64,000 nucleotides of DNA from Marinomonas lutimaris (GTDB lineage: Bacteria > Pseudomonadota > Gammaproteobacteria > Pseudomonadales > Marinomonadaceae). Shown one piece after another: positions 35,660-45,693 of this stretch; the first letter of the stretch is position 1, and each line of letters opens with the position of its first letter. The stretch lies in NCBI RefSeq assembly GCF_019426345.1, contig NZ_JAHLLW010000022.1, positions 1 through 64,000 on the forward strand, written 5' to 3'. The translations under genes and the position numbers were made by a program. The notes under the pieces are model-generated. The model did not search any database, was not told the DNA's origin, and was given only the letters and a program-made list of their open reading frames with translations.

Positions 35660-37510
35660 ATGCTTAACAAGTATCCCTTGTGGAAGTATTTGCTAATTCT
35701 TCTTGTTTTGGCTTTGGGGCTACTATATGCCTTCCCAAACCTTTATCCGGATGATCCAGCGCTACAACTATCTACCCAAAAAGCGACTGCTGTTGTTGAT
35801 GAGCAGGCTTTGCAAAAAGCGAAAAGTGCGCTTTCAAAAGCGAATATAGATTTAAAAGAAGCAGAGCTTACCTCTGCTGGCGGTACCTTGCGCTTTAATA
35901 GCGGTGAGGACCAACTTGCTGCTAAGCCGGTTGTGGCGGCAGCATTGGGTGAAGATTATGTGACGGCGCTTAACCTTGTACCTACGACGCCTGAATGGCT
36001 GTCTTCTTTAGGTGCTGGTCCTGCTAAATTGGGCCTTGATTTGCGCGGTGGTGTTCACTTCTTGCTAGAAGTAGATACGCCTGCAGCGCTAAAACAACGA
36101 CTTGATGTTAGTGCTAGCGAGATGAAGGCGGCATTGCGCAAAGATCGTATTCGTTACCGTAGTGTTGATATTGAAGATGGCGTGCTTTCGATTCGTTTCT
36201 TGCAGCAGCCTGATTTGGCTTCAGCTGAAACCTTGTTGAAGAAGGACTTTTCTGAATACCGTTACGCAACGCGTCAAGATGGTACTGATTTTTACTTAGA
36301 TGTTAGCTTTACCGAAGCGGCTAAGAAAGAGATTGAGTCTTATGCGTTACAGCAAAACTTAACCACCTTGCGAAATCGTGTAAACGAACTTGGTGTGGCC
36401 GAACCTTTGGTGCAGCGTCAAGGTAGTAATCGTATTGTTGTTGAGTTGCCAGGTGTTCAGGATACTGCAGCAGCGAAACGTATTATCGGTGCAACAGCTA
36501 ACCTTGAATTTCATTTGGAAGCAGGTCTGGATGACAACGGTAGTGATGTTGAGACTTTAACTTTCCGTGATGGTAGTGGTCGTACTGCTCGTTTAGAGCG
36601 CGATCTTATTATTACTGGTGATAGTGTTTCTGATGCGAGTTCCTCTTTCGACGAAAATGGTCGCCCACAAGTAAACATTAGTTTGGATGCTAAGGGCGGC
36701 AAGCAGATGAGTAAAGTTACTCGTTCTGCGGTTGGTCGTAACATGGGGGTGGTGTTTATTGAGCATAAGTCTCGCAGTCGTTTTGTCGAAAAAGATGGCA
36801 AGATGGAAGAAGTGCGTAGAAGTTATAGTGAGAAAGGCATTATTTCTCTGGCAACTATTCAAACGACGCTAGGGAATTCATTCCGTATCACGGGTCTAGA
36901 TAGTCCTCGTGAATCTTCTGAATTAGCTTTGTTACTGCGTGCTGGTGCTTTGGCTGCGCCAATTTACTTTGTTGAAGAGCGTACTATTGGGCCAAGCTTG
37001 GGTGCTGAAAACATCAAGTTGGGTGTGAGTTCGGCGCAAATCGGTTTGCTCGTTGTTATGTTGTTCATGCTGGTTTACTACAAGGTGTTTGGAATTTTTG
37101 CCAATATCTCGTTGGCGTTGAATATTGTGCTTTTGATGGCTTGTATGTCTTTACTTTCCGCGACGCTTACTTTGCCGGGTATTGCCGGAATTGTATTAAC
37201 GATGGGGATGGCGGTGGATGCTAACGTGTTGATTTTCTCGCGAATAAAAGAGGAATTAGCAAGTGGTGTGCCAAGCCAGCAGGCGATTCATTCTGGCTTT
37301 AACCGTGCGTTTACGACTATTTTCGACGCCAACATCACGACCTTATTGGTTGCTGTGATTTTGTTTGCGGTAGGAACAGGTCCTGTTAAAGGCTTCGCAG
37401 TGACATTATCACTGGGTATTCTTACTTCTATGTTTACGGCAATCGTTGTAACTCGTGCACAGGTTAATCTTGTGTATGGCGGCCGTAAAAATAAGAAACT
37501 GTACATTTAG
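35660..37510 (+). CDS. secD: Protein translocase subunit SecD
   Basis: This is a 616-residue inner-membrane RND-type protein. It has one N-terminal helix, a large periplasmic domain with the KLGLDLRGGVHFLLEVD motif (about residues 122-138), and five C-terminal helices containing GMAVDANVLIFSRIKEEL (about 513-530). With SecF it uses the proton gradient to pull translocating proteins into the periplasm. Full length. Confidence 0.97.
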   Translation: MLNKYPLWKYLLILLVLALGLLYAFPNLYPDDPALQLSTQKATAVVDEQALQKAKSALSKANIDLKEAELTSAGGTLRFNSGEDQLAAKPVVAAALGEDYVTALNLVPTTPEWLSSLGAGPAKLGLDLRGGVHFLLEVDTPAALKQRLDVSASEMKAALRKDRIRYRSVDIEDGVLSIRFLQQPDLASAETLLKKDFSEYRYATRQDGTDFYLDVSFTEAAKKEIESYALQQNLTTLRNRVNELGVAEPLVQRQGSNRIVVELPGVQDTAAAKRIIGATANLEFHLEAGLDDNGSDVETLTFRDGSGRTARLERDLIITGDSVSDASSSFDENGRPQVNISLDAKGGKQMSKVTRSAVGRNMGVVFIEHKSRSRFVEKDGKMEEVRRSYSEKGIISLATIQTTLGNSFRITGLDSPRESSELALLLRAGALAAPIYFVEERTIGPSLGAENIKLGVSSAQIGLLVVMLFMLVYYKVFGIFANISLALNIVLLMACMSLLSATLTLPGIAGIVLTMGMAVDANVLIFSRIKEELASGVPSQQAIHSGFNRAFTTIFDANITTLLVAVILFAVGTGPVKGFAVTLSLGILTSMFTAIVVTRAQVNLVYGGRKNKKLYI

Positions 37511-37519
37511 GAGAATGCC

Positions 37520-38434
37520 ATGAAAGTGACAAATATTCCGTTTATGGCAATGCGTAAAATCGTAGCTGTCTTTTCACTTACGTTGATACTGATCTCTCTT
37601 GTTTCTTTGGCAACAAAGGGTGTGCAGTTTGGGTTGGATTTTACTGGCGGTACATTAATAGAGGTAGCTTATAAAGAAGCACCAAAATTGGATGACGTTC
37701 GTACACTGCTAGGTGAAAACGGCTATTCTGATGTTGTTGTGCAGAACTTTGGTTCGCCAACTGATGTTGTGGTTCGTATGGCAAATGCCTATACGGCGAC
37801 TTTGGGTGATGAGGTTCTATCAACACTGCAGAATAATGGAGCGACTGATGTGTCTCTTCAGCGTTCAGAATTTGTTGGTGCGCAAGTGGGTGAGGAGTTG
37901 CGTGAGCAAGGTGGCCTAGGTATGTTGCTTGCGTTGGCTATCGTGATGATTTACGTGGCTGTGCGTTTTCAATTTAAATTCTCTGTAGCATCTGTTGCGG
38001 CTTTGATTCACGACGTGATCATCACATTGGGCTTCTTTTCTATCTTTGAGGTGGAGTTTGATTTGACGGTGCTGGCGGCCTTACTTGCTGTGGTCGGTTA
38101 TTCCCTCAACGATACGATAGTAGTGTGTGATCGGATTCGTGAAAATTTCCGTATTATGCGTGATACAACACCATATAATTTAGTGAATGATTCTATCAAT
38201 CAGACGCTTGGTCGAACTTTGATTACATCGTTAACGACTTTGTTTGTATTGGTTGTGTTGTTTGTTGCTGGTGGTGAGGCTATTCATAACTTTGCTATGG
38301 CATTGTTGGTTGGTATTGTGATTGGTACGTATTCTTCTATCTTCGTAGCGGCAAATTTATTGCTAGCGATGGATGTTAAACGAGAAGATTTAATTCCAGC
38401 GCCAAAAGAAGAGTTGGAAGACGACTTGCCATAG
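37520..38434 (+). CDS. secF: Protein translocase subunit SecF
   Basis: This 304-residue partner of SecD has an N-terminal helix and a GLDFTGGTLIEV motif (about residues 33-44). Five C-terminal helices include VGYSLNDTIVVCDRIRENFR (about 192-211). It begins nine bases after secD and ends just before a terminator. Confidence 0.97.
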   Translation: MKVTNIPFMAMRKIVAVFSLTLILISLVSLATKGVQFGLDFTGGTLIEVAYKEAPKLDDVRTLLGENGYSDVVVQNFGSPTDVVVRMANAYTATLGDEVLSTLQNNGATDVSLQRSEFVGAQVGEELREQGGLGMLLALAIVMIYVAVRFQFKFSVASVAALIHDVIITLGFFSIFEVEFDLTVLAALLAVVGYSLNDTIVVCDRIRENFRIMRDTTPYNLVNDSINQTLGRTLITSLTTLFVLVVLFVAGGEAIHNFAMALLVGIVIGTYSSIFVAANLLLAMDVKREDLIPAPKEELEDDLP

Positions 38435-38460
38435 TAGCTAAGTTGACTTTTATCGTTAAG

Positions 38461-38488
38461 AAAAAGCCTGCTTCGTGCAGGCTTTTTT
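38461..38488 (+). terminator. Terminator of secF
   Basis: AAAAAGCCTGC (38461-38471) and GCAGGCTTTTTT (38477-38488) form a classic stem and T-run. Confidence 0.9.
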
Positions 38489-38584
38489 ATGTGGTTTAAT
38501 CGACAGAATGATTTTGTTTATCAGCTGCCAGTTTGTGTTTTTCGTGAATTGGCCTTACTTTGAAATTAGGATGAATCGTTCAGT

Positions 38585-39574
38585 ATGTATGTTGTTTTGC
38601 TTAGTTCATTGCTTTTGTTCGTTAGTGCTCAGGTTAATGCCTTAGATTTGAGTGCTATGGATAAAACGGCTCAAGGCTTTTCTAATATAAAGACGGTACA
38701 GATCGCACATAAAGGAGAGCTTGTTTGGTCGAAGGCATATAACAAGGCGGATATTGATGCTGTTGCAAATATCAAGTCGGCCTCAAAATCCCTTATGTCT
38801 GCCATTGTAGGTATGGCGATTGAACGTGGCGTTGTTGAGGGTGTTGATCAGCCAATTGCGCCCTTGCTTGCCGATCAATTGCCTAGTAATCCAGACCCTA
38901 GTTTGAATGATATTACGATAGGTCATTTGCTTTCTATGCAGGCAGGGTTAGAACGAACCTCTGGTCGTAATTATGGTCGCTGGGTGGCGAGTAATAATTG
39001 GGTGAAAGCGGCGCTATCAAAGCCTTTTGTTGAAGCTGTTGGCGGTAATATGCAGTATTCAACAGGCAGCACGCATATGTTGTCAGCTATCATAATGCGC
39101 CAAAGCGGTCAGCATACTTATCGACTGGCTAATCAGTGGCTTCAGGGAGCAGGTATTCAAATACAAAGTTGGGAAACAGATCCGCAGGGTATTCCAATGG
39201 GAGGGAATCAAGTTGGTATGACGCCAGCTTCATTATTGGCGTTTGGTGAATTGTATCGGCGAGGGGGTGTCACGGAAGCTGGTCAGCGCTTAATCTCTGA
39301 AAAGTGGATAGAAGAAAGTTGGACGCCTCGAACGCAATCTCGCTTTCATCGCGGGCAATATGGCTATGGCTGGTTTATTCAAACCTTTGCAGGGGTGCAG
39401 GGATACTATGGTTGGGGTTATGGTGGGCAAATGATTTATGTATTGCCCGAGTTGGCTTTAACTATAGCGATTACGTCTCAGGAAAACCTACCCTCTGGTC
39501 GCACTGGTTATCGCGACTTATTGCACGAAATGGTCAGTCAGGATATTGTCCCTGTTATTCAGTCGGTGATGTAG
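38585..39574 (+). CDS. Secreted serine hydrolase, beta-lactamase class C fold
   Basis: This 329-residue exported protein has a signal peptide ending near residue 19 (SAQVNA-LD). The SxxK motif is in IKSASKSLMSAIVG (about residues 63-76), and the tyrosine motif is YSTGS in place of YxN. It ends with WGYGGQMIYV, where class C enzymes have the KTG region. It belongs to the broad esterase/penicillin-binding-like family; resistance activity should not be assumed. It is a single gene between two terminators. Confidence 0.85.
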   Translation: MYVVLLSSLLLFVSAQVNALDLSAMDKTAQGFSNIKTVQIAHKGELVWSKAYNKADIDAVANIKSASKSLMSAIVGMAIERGVVEGVDQPIAPLLADQLPSNPDPSLNDITIGHLLSMQAGLERTSGRNYGRWVASNNWVKAALSKPFVEAVGGNMQYSTGSTHMLSAIIMRQSGQHTYRLANQWLQGAGIQIQSWETDPQGIPMGGNQVGMTPASLLAFGELYRRGGVTEAGQRLISEKWIEESWTPRTQSRFHRGQYGYGWFIQTFAGVQGYYGWGYGGQMIYVLPELALTIAITSQENLPSGRTGYRDLLHEMVSQDIVPVIQSVM

Positions 39575-39602
39575 TTTGTGTTTTAATGGTTTTGTTCCAA
39601 TA

Positions 39603-39627
39603 AAAAGCCTGCTCAATGCAGGCTTTT
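39603..39627. terminator. Bidirectional terminator
   Basis: AAAAGCCTGC (39603-39612) pairs with GCAGGCTTTT (39618-39627) between converging genes. Confidence 0.88.
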
Positions 39628-39649
39628 ATTAAGTGGTGTTTTTTTGTGA

Positions 39650-40510
39650 TTATTTATCTGCAATCTTGCCGAAATGCATGCCCATTTTTGTTGGGGTTTC
39701 TGCTTGCAAAGATTCTTCCCAATCAACCGCATCTTTGCCAAATAATACGATAGCGGTTGATCCCAGTTTAAATCGTCCCATTTCTTCACCTTTTTTGATT
39801 TCAATGTTATTTAGTTCGTTGTAGTCCCAAGTGACGACATTTTTATTGAATGGTGTGACTTGACCTGCCCATATAGTTTCTATGCTGGCAACGATCATAG
39901 CGCCAACTAGTATCACTGCCATCGGGCCAGCTTCGGTATCAAAGAGGCAGACTGTGCGTTCATTGCGAGCAAATACATTAGGGATTTGTTCGGCAGTTAC
40001 TTTGTTAACTGAGAATAGCTTGCCTGGGATATGTATCATTTTGGTTAGCTTGCCGGTCAGTGGCATGTGAACGCGATGGTAGTCTTTTGGTGATAAGTAA
40101 ACGGTTGCGAAAGAGCCGCCAAGAAACTGATTTGATAGAGAGGCATCACCTCCTAAAAGGCTTGTTAGGCTGTAGTGGTGGCCTTTTGCTTGTAAAATTG
40201 TGCCATGTTCTATTTTTCCAAGTTGGCTTATTGCGCCGTCTGCAGGGCAAGCTATACCGTTATCTTTATCACAGATAGGGCGTAGTTCTGGGCGGATAGC
40301 CCGAGTGAAAAAGTCGTTAAAGTTGCGGTAGGACAGTGGGTCGCTGTTGATTGCTTCAGACATGTCTACTTGATATTTTTTGACAAATTGGCCAATAAAA
40401 GTGTTTTTTACCCAGTTGTTTTCGCATTCGGCTATTTTTCCAATAGCGCGAGACAGTGTTTTTTGCGGAGTAATGTGTTGTGCAAATGCAAAAAGTTGAT
40501 CTTTAGTCAC
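39650..40510 (-). CDS. psd: Phosphatidylserine decarboxylase Psd
   Basis: This 286-residue proenzyme converts phosphatidylserine to phosphatidylethanolamine at the inner membrane. The LGST motif near residue 252 (RFKLGSTAIVLF) is the self-cleavage site that yields the pyruvoyl group; YRNFNDFFTR and PKDYHRVHMP are conserved. It completes the pathway begun by pssA at 11490-12827. The HDOD gene lies just upstream on the same strand. Confidence 0.96.
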   Translation of the reverse strand: MTKDQLFAFAQHITPQKTLSRAIGKIAECENNWVKNTFIGQFVKKYQVDMSEAINSDPLSYRNFNDFFTRAIRPELRPICDKDNGIACPADGAISQLGKIEHGTILQAKGHHYSLTSLLGGDASLSNQFLGGSFATVYLSPKDYHRVHMPLTGKLTKMIHIPGKLFSVNKVTAEQIPNVFARNERTVCLFDTEAGPMAVILVGAMIVASIETIWAGQVTPFNKNVVTWDYNELNNIEIKKGEEMGRFKLGSTAIVLFGKDAVDWEESLQAETPTKMGMHFGKIADK

Positions 40511-40535
40511 GTTGTTTATCCTGATATTGGTGAAT

Positions 40536-42008
40536 TTATAATGTGTTGTGGCTGATTAAAGACACGATCTGTTTTAGGTTTTTATAATCTATTTCGTTGA
40601 ATTCTGTGCGGGTTTCTAGCCAGAATATGACGGTTTCGTTTTTTGATATCTGTGTGGATGCCAAAATTAGGTGGCTATTTGTATCAATTATTTGATCCGA
40701 TGTATGTGGAAAGTCTTTTAACAAGTTATCAAGTTTTTGTCCAAATATGTGGATGGCAGAGCGTTTGCTAGATAGTTTTTTAAATACGCTTGATGGTGCG
40801 CTCCATTGAATGGCTTTGATCACTTCTATGTTATAGCCAAATTGGTACATGGGGGCTGTTTTGTCATTTTCGTGTTTAAAAATAATGCTGTGTTGTGCGT
40901 TTGGTATAGCCTGCTTTATGGTTTTTAATGCCAGTCCAGTTTTTTGTTTTGTATCGTATTCACTGTTTTTACAGAGTGCTTTTTTGAGCGCGGCAATGGG
41001 TGATAAGGCGGCTTTTGGTTTTGATTTGCCCGTATATAAATCTGGGTCGAGTAATTGCTGTGCAAGCGGGATTTTTCCACCCGTATTATAGAGTTGTGCG
41101 GCCTCTGCACTCGCTAAATGGGCTGTTTGGATTATTTCGCCGATTCGACGATGCATTACTGTAGCAACAACGCGATAGAAAAAAGGTAGGTTTTTGGAAT
41201 CCCACCGCATAAGGCTGGCTTCGTGGGCAACTTTGTTCGCGCAATATGAAAAAATAAGTGGGTTGTTTATTAGGATAATCAATCTTTTATCTTCTACGAA
41301 ACCTGGTAGTTCTTCTGGGTGGTGCGCTAGGTGCGCTAGTGTCTGTAGCTCTTTTGTGTTGGGTATGTGTTTGGTTAAAAATGATTCGATGACTTTGTTT
41401 GGTGTGTGCCAATAGGTGCATAAGTGAACGGTAAGTTCATCTATGCGGCAGCCTAAAATGCTCAGCTCAGCTTGGCTTGCTTTTTCGCCTTGTTGAATCT
41501 TTTTGTTGATAGCTAGCATGATTGGGTAAGCGTAGAACCACAATAACCATCTTGCAGCATCTCGAAACAGGGTTATCCAGAATATATCATCTTCGTGGCT
41601 GGTTAGTTTTTCTATCGCCCAATGTCTGGCTATCGTGGCTGCTTCGTAGCTGGTCTGTAATTCACTTAGGAACGCCATTAAATGAGGCTGTTTTTGTTTG
41701 CCTTTGGTTTCATAAGCAACAAATTGTGGAAGTAGTTTTGCGATGCCGTTCATGCCAACCATCGCAGCGGCATGGAAAGGGGTTTTTATTTCGCTATTCT
41801 TATTCGGTATGATGCGATTTGCTTCATTTAGAATGGCAAAAGCCAATAGTGGGTCTGAGGCTATATTTGCTTGTATTCCATCAAGCGTGTCCTCTGTTCT
41901 TTTGGTTTGAGTCTTTAGGCGAGTTAAATTAACTGCTCTAACAGGAAATTTTTTATTTTTAAGAAAATGTAGCCATTCATTTAGGCCAGAAGGTGACTTG
42001 TCTATCAT
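40536..42008 (-). CDS. HDOD-domain protein
   Basis: This is a 490-residue cytoplasmic protein. The N-terminal half (about residues 15-240) is an HDOD domain, with DPLLAFAILNEANR and a helical bundle lacking the catalytic HD pair. The C-terminal third (about 340-485) resembles a GAF-like sensor. HDOD proteins act in signalling and motility regulation. Its place beside motAB and psd is conserved in pseudomonads. No output domain is visible. Confidence 0.8.
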   Translation of the reverse strand: MIDKSPSGLNEWLHFLKNKKFPVRAVNLTRLKTQTKRTEDTLDGIQANIASDPLLAFAILNEANRIIPNKNSEIKTPFHAAAMVGMNGIAKLLPQFVAYETKGKQKQPHLMAFLSELQTSYEAATIARHWAIEKLTSHEDDIFWITLFRDAARWLLWFYAYPIMLAINKKIQQGEKASQAELSILGCRIDELTVHLCTYWHTPNKVIESFLTKHIPNTKELQTLAHLAHHPEELPGFVEDKRLIILINNPLIFSYCANKVAHEASLMRWDSKNLPFFYRVVATVMHRRIGEIIQTAHLASAEAAQLYNTGGKIPLAQQLLDPDLYTGKSKPKAALSPIAALKKALCKNSEYDTKQKTGLALKTIKQAIPNAQHSIIFKHENDKTAPMYQFGYNIEVIKAIQWSAPSSVFKKLSSKRSAIHIFGQKLDNLLKDFPHTSDQIIDTNSHLILASTQISKNETVIFWLETRTEFNEIDYKNLKQIVSLISHNTL

Positions 42009-42128
42009 AGCTGGTTACATTAGAGGCTCGGTTGTTGTTGAGTTTTAAATGCTCTTATATTTTTGATCTCATTAATCATACTGTATATTGAGATGAGAGC
42101 ATACTTTGTCGGTATTAAGGAAGAGAAT

Positions 42129-42983
42129 ATGTTTGCATTAGCTGGCTTGCTAGTGGTTATTGTTAGTGTTGTGACTGGCTATTTAGCATCTCATGGGAAT
42201 ATGTTGGCATTATGGCAGCCTTTTGAAGTTGTTATCATTTGTGGTGCGGCTTTAGGCGCTTTTATGGTGGCGAATCCATTCGTGGTGCAGAAAAAAGTGT
42301 TAATCATGTTGCCTCAAGTGATTTCTGGGAGTCGTCATAATAAGAAGTTTTATCTTCAGTTGTTGGGGTTGATGTATTGTTTGTTTCAAAAGAGTCGACA
42401 AGACGGTTTTTTGTCCATTGAGGAAGATATTGAGTCACCTTTCACGAGTGAGCTGTTTAATCGTTTTCCTGATGTGGTGCGTGATCATGAGGTAGTGAAT
42501 TTTTTGACGGATAACTATCGAATTTTTACTTTAACGGGTCTGCCTGCTTATGAAATAGAAGCTATTATGGATAATGAAATTGAACAGATACAGGAAGAGC
42601 TGGTAGCGCCAAGTCATGCCTTGACTCGGGTAGCTGAAGCTTTGCCAGGTTTTGGTATTGTTGCTGCAGTATTGGGTATTGTTATTACTATGGGTTCTAT
42701 TGGTGGGCCGTTAGAGGAGATTGGTGCGCACGTGGCTGCCGCTTTGGTGGGGACTTTCTTGGGTATCTTTTTTGGTTATGGCTTTGTTGGTCCTGCCGCT
42801 TCGCATTTAGAAAGCTTAGGGACGCATGAGCTGAAGGCCTATTTATGTATTAAGGCATGTTTGAATTCTATTGTTTCTGGCTATGCGCCTCCTGTGGCTG
42901 TCGAAACTGGTCGCAAATTACTTCCTCCAGAAATGCGTCCAAGCTTCATTGAGTTGTCAGATGGTCTTAAGCAATATCGTTAG
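42129..42983 (+). CDS. motA: Flagellar motor stator protein MotA
   Basis: This 284-residue stator subunit has four transmembrane helices and a long cytoplasmic loop. Conserved features are RVAEALPGFGIVAAVLGIVITM (about residues 160-181) and AALVGTFLGIFFGYGFVGP. With MotB it couples proton flow to flagellar rotation. I chose the ATG at 42129 after ggaagag; the upstream in-frame ATG at 42063 would lengthen the protein into non-conserved sequence. Confidence 0.95.
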   Translation: MFALAGLLVVIVSVVTGYLASHGNMLALWQPFEVVIICGAALGAFMVANPFVVQKKVLIMLPQVISGSRHNKKFYLQLLGLMYCLFQKSRQDGFLSIEEDIESPFTSELFNRFPDVVRDHEVVNFLTDNYRIFTLTGLPAYEIEAIMDNEIEQIQEELVAPSHALTRVAEALPGFGIVAAVLGIVITMGSIGGPLEEIGAHVAAALVGTFLGIFFGYGFVGPAASHLESLGTHELKAYLCIKACLNSIVSGYAPPVAVETGRKLLPPEMRPSFIELSDGLKQYR

Positions 42984-43019
42984 ACTGGGTGCATCGTGCT
43001 AAGTTGAGGAGAGTGTTAG

Positions 43020-43928
43020 ATGGCCCTAGGTTCTAATGGGTTAGTAATTCGTCGGGTTAAGAAAATCAAAAAGGGCGGTCATCACGGTGGTGCTTGGAAA
43101 ATAGCATTAGCTGATTTTGCCTTGGCGATGATGGCGTTTTTTCTTGTTTTGTGGATTATGAGTGTCGCTTCTCCAGAAGAGTTGAAAAGTATCGAGGGGT
43201 ATTTTCAAGATCCTATGGGTGCATCTACGGCTGGATATAGTGCGAACCCTATAGATTTGGGGGGGAGTCCAGCAAAGAGTACAGAGAAAAAATTAGATCT
43301 GCAGTTACCTGAAGCGGGTAGTACTGATATGCAATCTAGAGATAAGCTTCTGGGGAATGGTCCTGATTCTGCAGAGTCTAAGAGCATTAATAACATGCTG
43401 CGAGAGGAGATGAGTAAAATGAACACTTTACTCTCTCAGCAGAAAAATATGCGCATTGAGATCACACCACTTGGTGTTCGGATTACTCTGTTAGATGATC
43501 CAAATAAGCCGATGTTTGAGCGTGGAAGTGCTCGAATGATGCCTGATATTGAGAATACTTTGCTTAGTATGGCGCCAATCTTCAATAGAGTGACGAATCC
43601 AATTGTTATCACCGGCCATACTGATTCATCTAAATTTGGTGGGGCTGGTCGAATTGATAATTGGGATTTATCTGCCCTAAGGGCTAATGCGGCGCGGCAT
43701 ATATTAGAAGAAGGTGGTGTTGAGGATAAGCGTATTGCTCAGGTGATAGGTTTGTCTGATACTATTCCTTACAATCGATTTGATACGGATAGTGCAGAAA
43801 ATAGGCGTATCAGTATTACGTTATTAACGGATGATGCGTATAAGAAATTGCTGGACCAGAATCGTAGTAATTTTGGTAATCCTGGCCAGCAATCTGATTT
43901 TAAGTTAACACCTGAAACGGTTTTTTAG
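43020..43928 (+). CDS. motB: Flagellar motor stator protein MotB
   Basis: This 302-residue stator partner has a single transmembrane helix with the proton-carrying Asp32 (ALADFALAMMAFF), a plug and linker. The C-terminal OmpA-like peptidoglycan-binding domain shows ITGHTDSSKFG and NWDLSALRANAARHIL. The stop region overlaps the end of the converging rsgA gene by four bases. Confidence 0.95.
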   Translation: MALGSNGLVIRRVKKIKKGGHHGGAWKIALADFALAMMAFFLVLWIMSVASPEELKSIEGYFQDPMGASTAGYSANPIDLGGSPAKSTEKKLDLQLPEAGSTDMQSRDKLLGNGPDSAESKSINNMLREEMSKMNTLLSQQKNMRIEITPLGVRITLLDDPNKPMFERGSARMMPDIENTLLSMAPIFNRVTNPIVITGHTDSSKFGGAGRIDNWDLSALRANAARHILEEGGVEDKRIAQVIGLSDTIPYNRFDTDSAENRRISITLLTDDAYKKLLDQNRSNFGNPGQQSDFKLTPETVF

Positions 43929-44959
43929 AACGCTTGATTCTCTCGTATTGAGTGCTTGATCCTTAAGAAGCTTTGGAAGCGGTGTTCTGTGATTTCGCCT
44001 TTTTCTAAGGCTTCTAGGATTGCGCATCCTGGCTCTTTTTCATGAGCGCAATCGCGGAATCGACAATAACCAATATGCGGTCGAAACTCGATAAAACCGT
44101 TCAGAAGTTCGTCTTCCGAAATATGCCACAAGCCAAACTCTCGGATCCCTGGGGAATCAATAAGATCGCCGCCTTTCGGCATATGAAATAGTCGAGCAGT
44201 TGTGGTGGTATGTACGCCTTTTTTGCGCTTCTGTGAAAGTTCACCAACGCTAATGTCTATATCGGGTAGTAGTGTCCCAATAAGGGATGATTTGCCTACA
44301 CCTGATTGTCCAACAAAAACGCTTGTTTTATCTTGTAAGAAATCATAAAGCGCTTCCATCCCGGCTTGGTTCTTGATAGATGTCCTGATGATTTTGTAAT
44401 TCAAATCTTCATAGGTTTTTAGTAGCTTGTCTAAATCTGCTTTGTTGCTGTCATCGATTAAGTCGCATTTGTTAAGTAGTATGACCGGTGGAATACCAAC
44501 GGTTTCTGCGGCAACTAAGTAGCGATCTATTAAATTGGCGTGAGCAACTGGCTCGGCGGCAATAACAACAATTATATGATCTATGTTGGCGGCAACAGGT
44601 TTGATTCTGCCGTGCATGTCTGGACGAGATAGTGATGTATGTCTTGGTGTGGTAGCAACAACGACGCCACCTTCATTTTGTTTTGGGCGCCAGACAACCT
44701 TGTCGCCAGTTACAAGTTGGCCTAGATTGGCGCGTAAATTACAGCGTGTAGAGGTGCCAATAAAAGGCTCTTGAGTGCCTTCCACTTCAACTTGTGTGCC
44801 GAAGTGAGAAATAATAATGCCTTCAGTTTCAGGTCCTAGGTCGGATGACTGAAGGAGTTCTTCGGCGACATCTCCTCGTTTTTGAGTGCGTTCAACGCGC
44901 TCTTTGTGAATTCTTTCGATTCGCCAAGTTTGTTGTTTAGTAAGTTTTCGCTTCGACAT
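43925..44959 (-). CDS. rsgA: Ribosome small-subunit GTPase RsgA
   Basis: This 344-residue circularly permuted GTPase assists 30S maturation. An N-terminal OB fold is followed by NKCD (G4, about residue 162), then GQSGVGKSS (G1, about 217-225) and DSPG (G3). A C-terminal zinc finger has CRFRDCAHEKEPGC. It is divergent from orn, as in many gammaproteobacteria. Confidence 0.96.
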   Translation of the reverse strand: MSKRKLTKQQTWRIERIHKERVERTQKRGDVAEELLQSSDLGPETEGIIISHFGTQVEVEGTQEPFIGTSTRCNLRANLGQLVTGDKVVWRPKQNEGGVVVATTPRHTSLSRPDMHGRIKPVAANIDHIIVVIAAEPVAHANLIDRYLVAAETVGIPPVILLNKCDLIDDSNKADLDKLLKTYEDLNYKIIRTSIKNQAGMEALYDFLQDKTSVFVGQSGVGKSSLIGTLLPDIDISVGELSQKRKKGVHTTTTARLFHMPKGGDLIDSPGIREFGLWHISEDELLNGFIEFRPHIGYCRFRDCAHEKEPGCAILEALEKGEITEHRFQSFLRIKHSIRENQAF

Positions 44960-45033
44960 TAGATTCGTCTGGTCATAAAGTAAGGCGCATAGAGTATAAT
45001 GCTTGGCATTGATAATAAAGGACTTGGAAGATT

Positions 45034-45591
45034 ATGAGCTTAAATGAAGAGAATTTAGTGTGGATCGATCTTGAAATGACAGGATTGGACCCAGAAACCG
45101 ACACTATTATTGAGATTGCCACCGTAGTAACTGATAAGCATTTGAATGTGTTGGCTAAGGGGCCGAGCCTTGCTATTCATCAAGAAAAAGCGGTGATGGA
45201 TGCAATGGATGAATGGTGCACTCAGCACCATGGTGATTCTGGGCTGACGGCTAGAGTGTTGTCTTCGACTATTAGCATGGCGCAAGCAGAAGAGGAAACG
45301 GTTAATTTTTTGGCCCAGTACGTTCCGGCTGGCAAGTCACCTATTTGCGGTAATAGTGTTGGGCAGGATCGTCGTTTTTTGTACCGTTATATGCCTAAGT
45401 TGGAAGCCTTTTTTCATTACCGCTACTTGGATGTTAGTACAGTTAAAGAGCTTGCAAAGCGTTGGAAGCCAGAGGCGCTGGATGGTTTTTCTAAATCAGG
45501 TTCCCATCTGGCTATGGATGATATTTTAGAGTCTATAGGTGAATTGAAGCATTATCGTAAAACCATGTTTGGTTTGGATGATAAGGCTTAA
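45034..45591 (+). CDS. orn: Oligoribonuclease Orn
   Basis: This 185-residue DEDDh 3'-5' exonuclease degrades 2-5-nt RNA, including pGpG from c-di-GMP turnover. Motifs are [14 protein letters not shown] (about residues 10-23), [11 protein letters not shown] (about 107-117) and a later HLAMDDI. Full length and probably essential. Confidence 0.97.
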   Translation: MSLNEENLVWIDLEMTGLDPETDTIIEIATVVTDKHLNVLAKGPSLAIHQEKAVMDAMDEWCTQHHGDSGLTARVLSSTISMAQAEEETVNFLAQYVPAGKSPICGNSVGQDRRFLYRYMPKLEAFFHYRYLDVSTVKELAKRWKPEALDGFSKSGSHLAMDDILESIGELKHYRKTMFGLDDKA

Positions 45592-45620
45592 GCGATTTTG
45601 TGTTAATCTCTTCTTACGAA

Positions 45621-45655
45621 TTAGCGAGCTTATAAATTGTTTTGAAGCTCGCTAA
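45621..45655. terminator. Terminator-like hairpin after orn
   Basis: TTAGCGAGCTT (45621-45631) pairs perfectly with AAGCTCGCTAA (45645-45655), with a T-rich tract downstream. It lies between converging genes. Confidence 0.7.
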
Positions 45656-45693
45656 TCGGTTTGTTTCTTCTTTTTTCGTCGTCTATTTCTTTG

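Noticed and set aside
38585-39574. Calling the serine hydrolase an antibiotic-resistance beta-lactamase
   Set aside because: The YxN and KTG motifs are altered. The family is mainly esterases and peptidases of unknown role.
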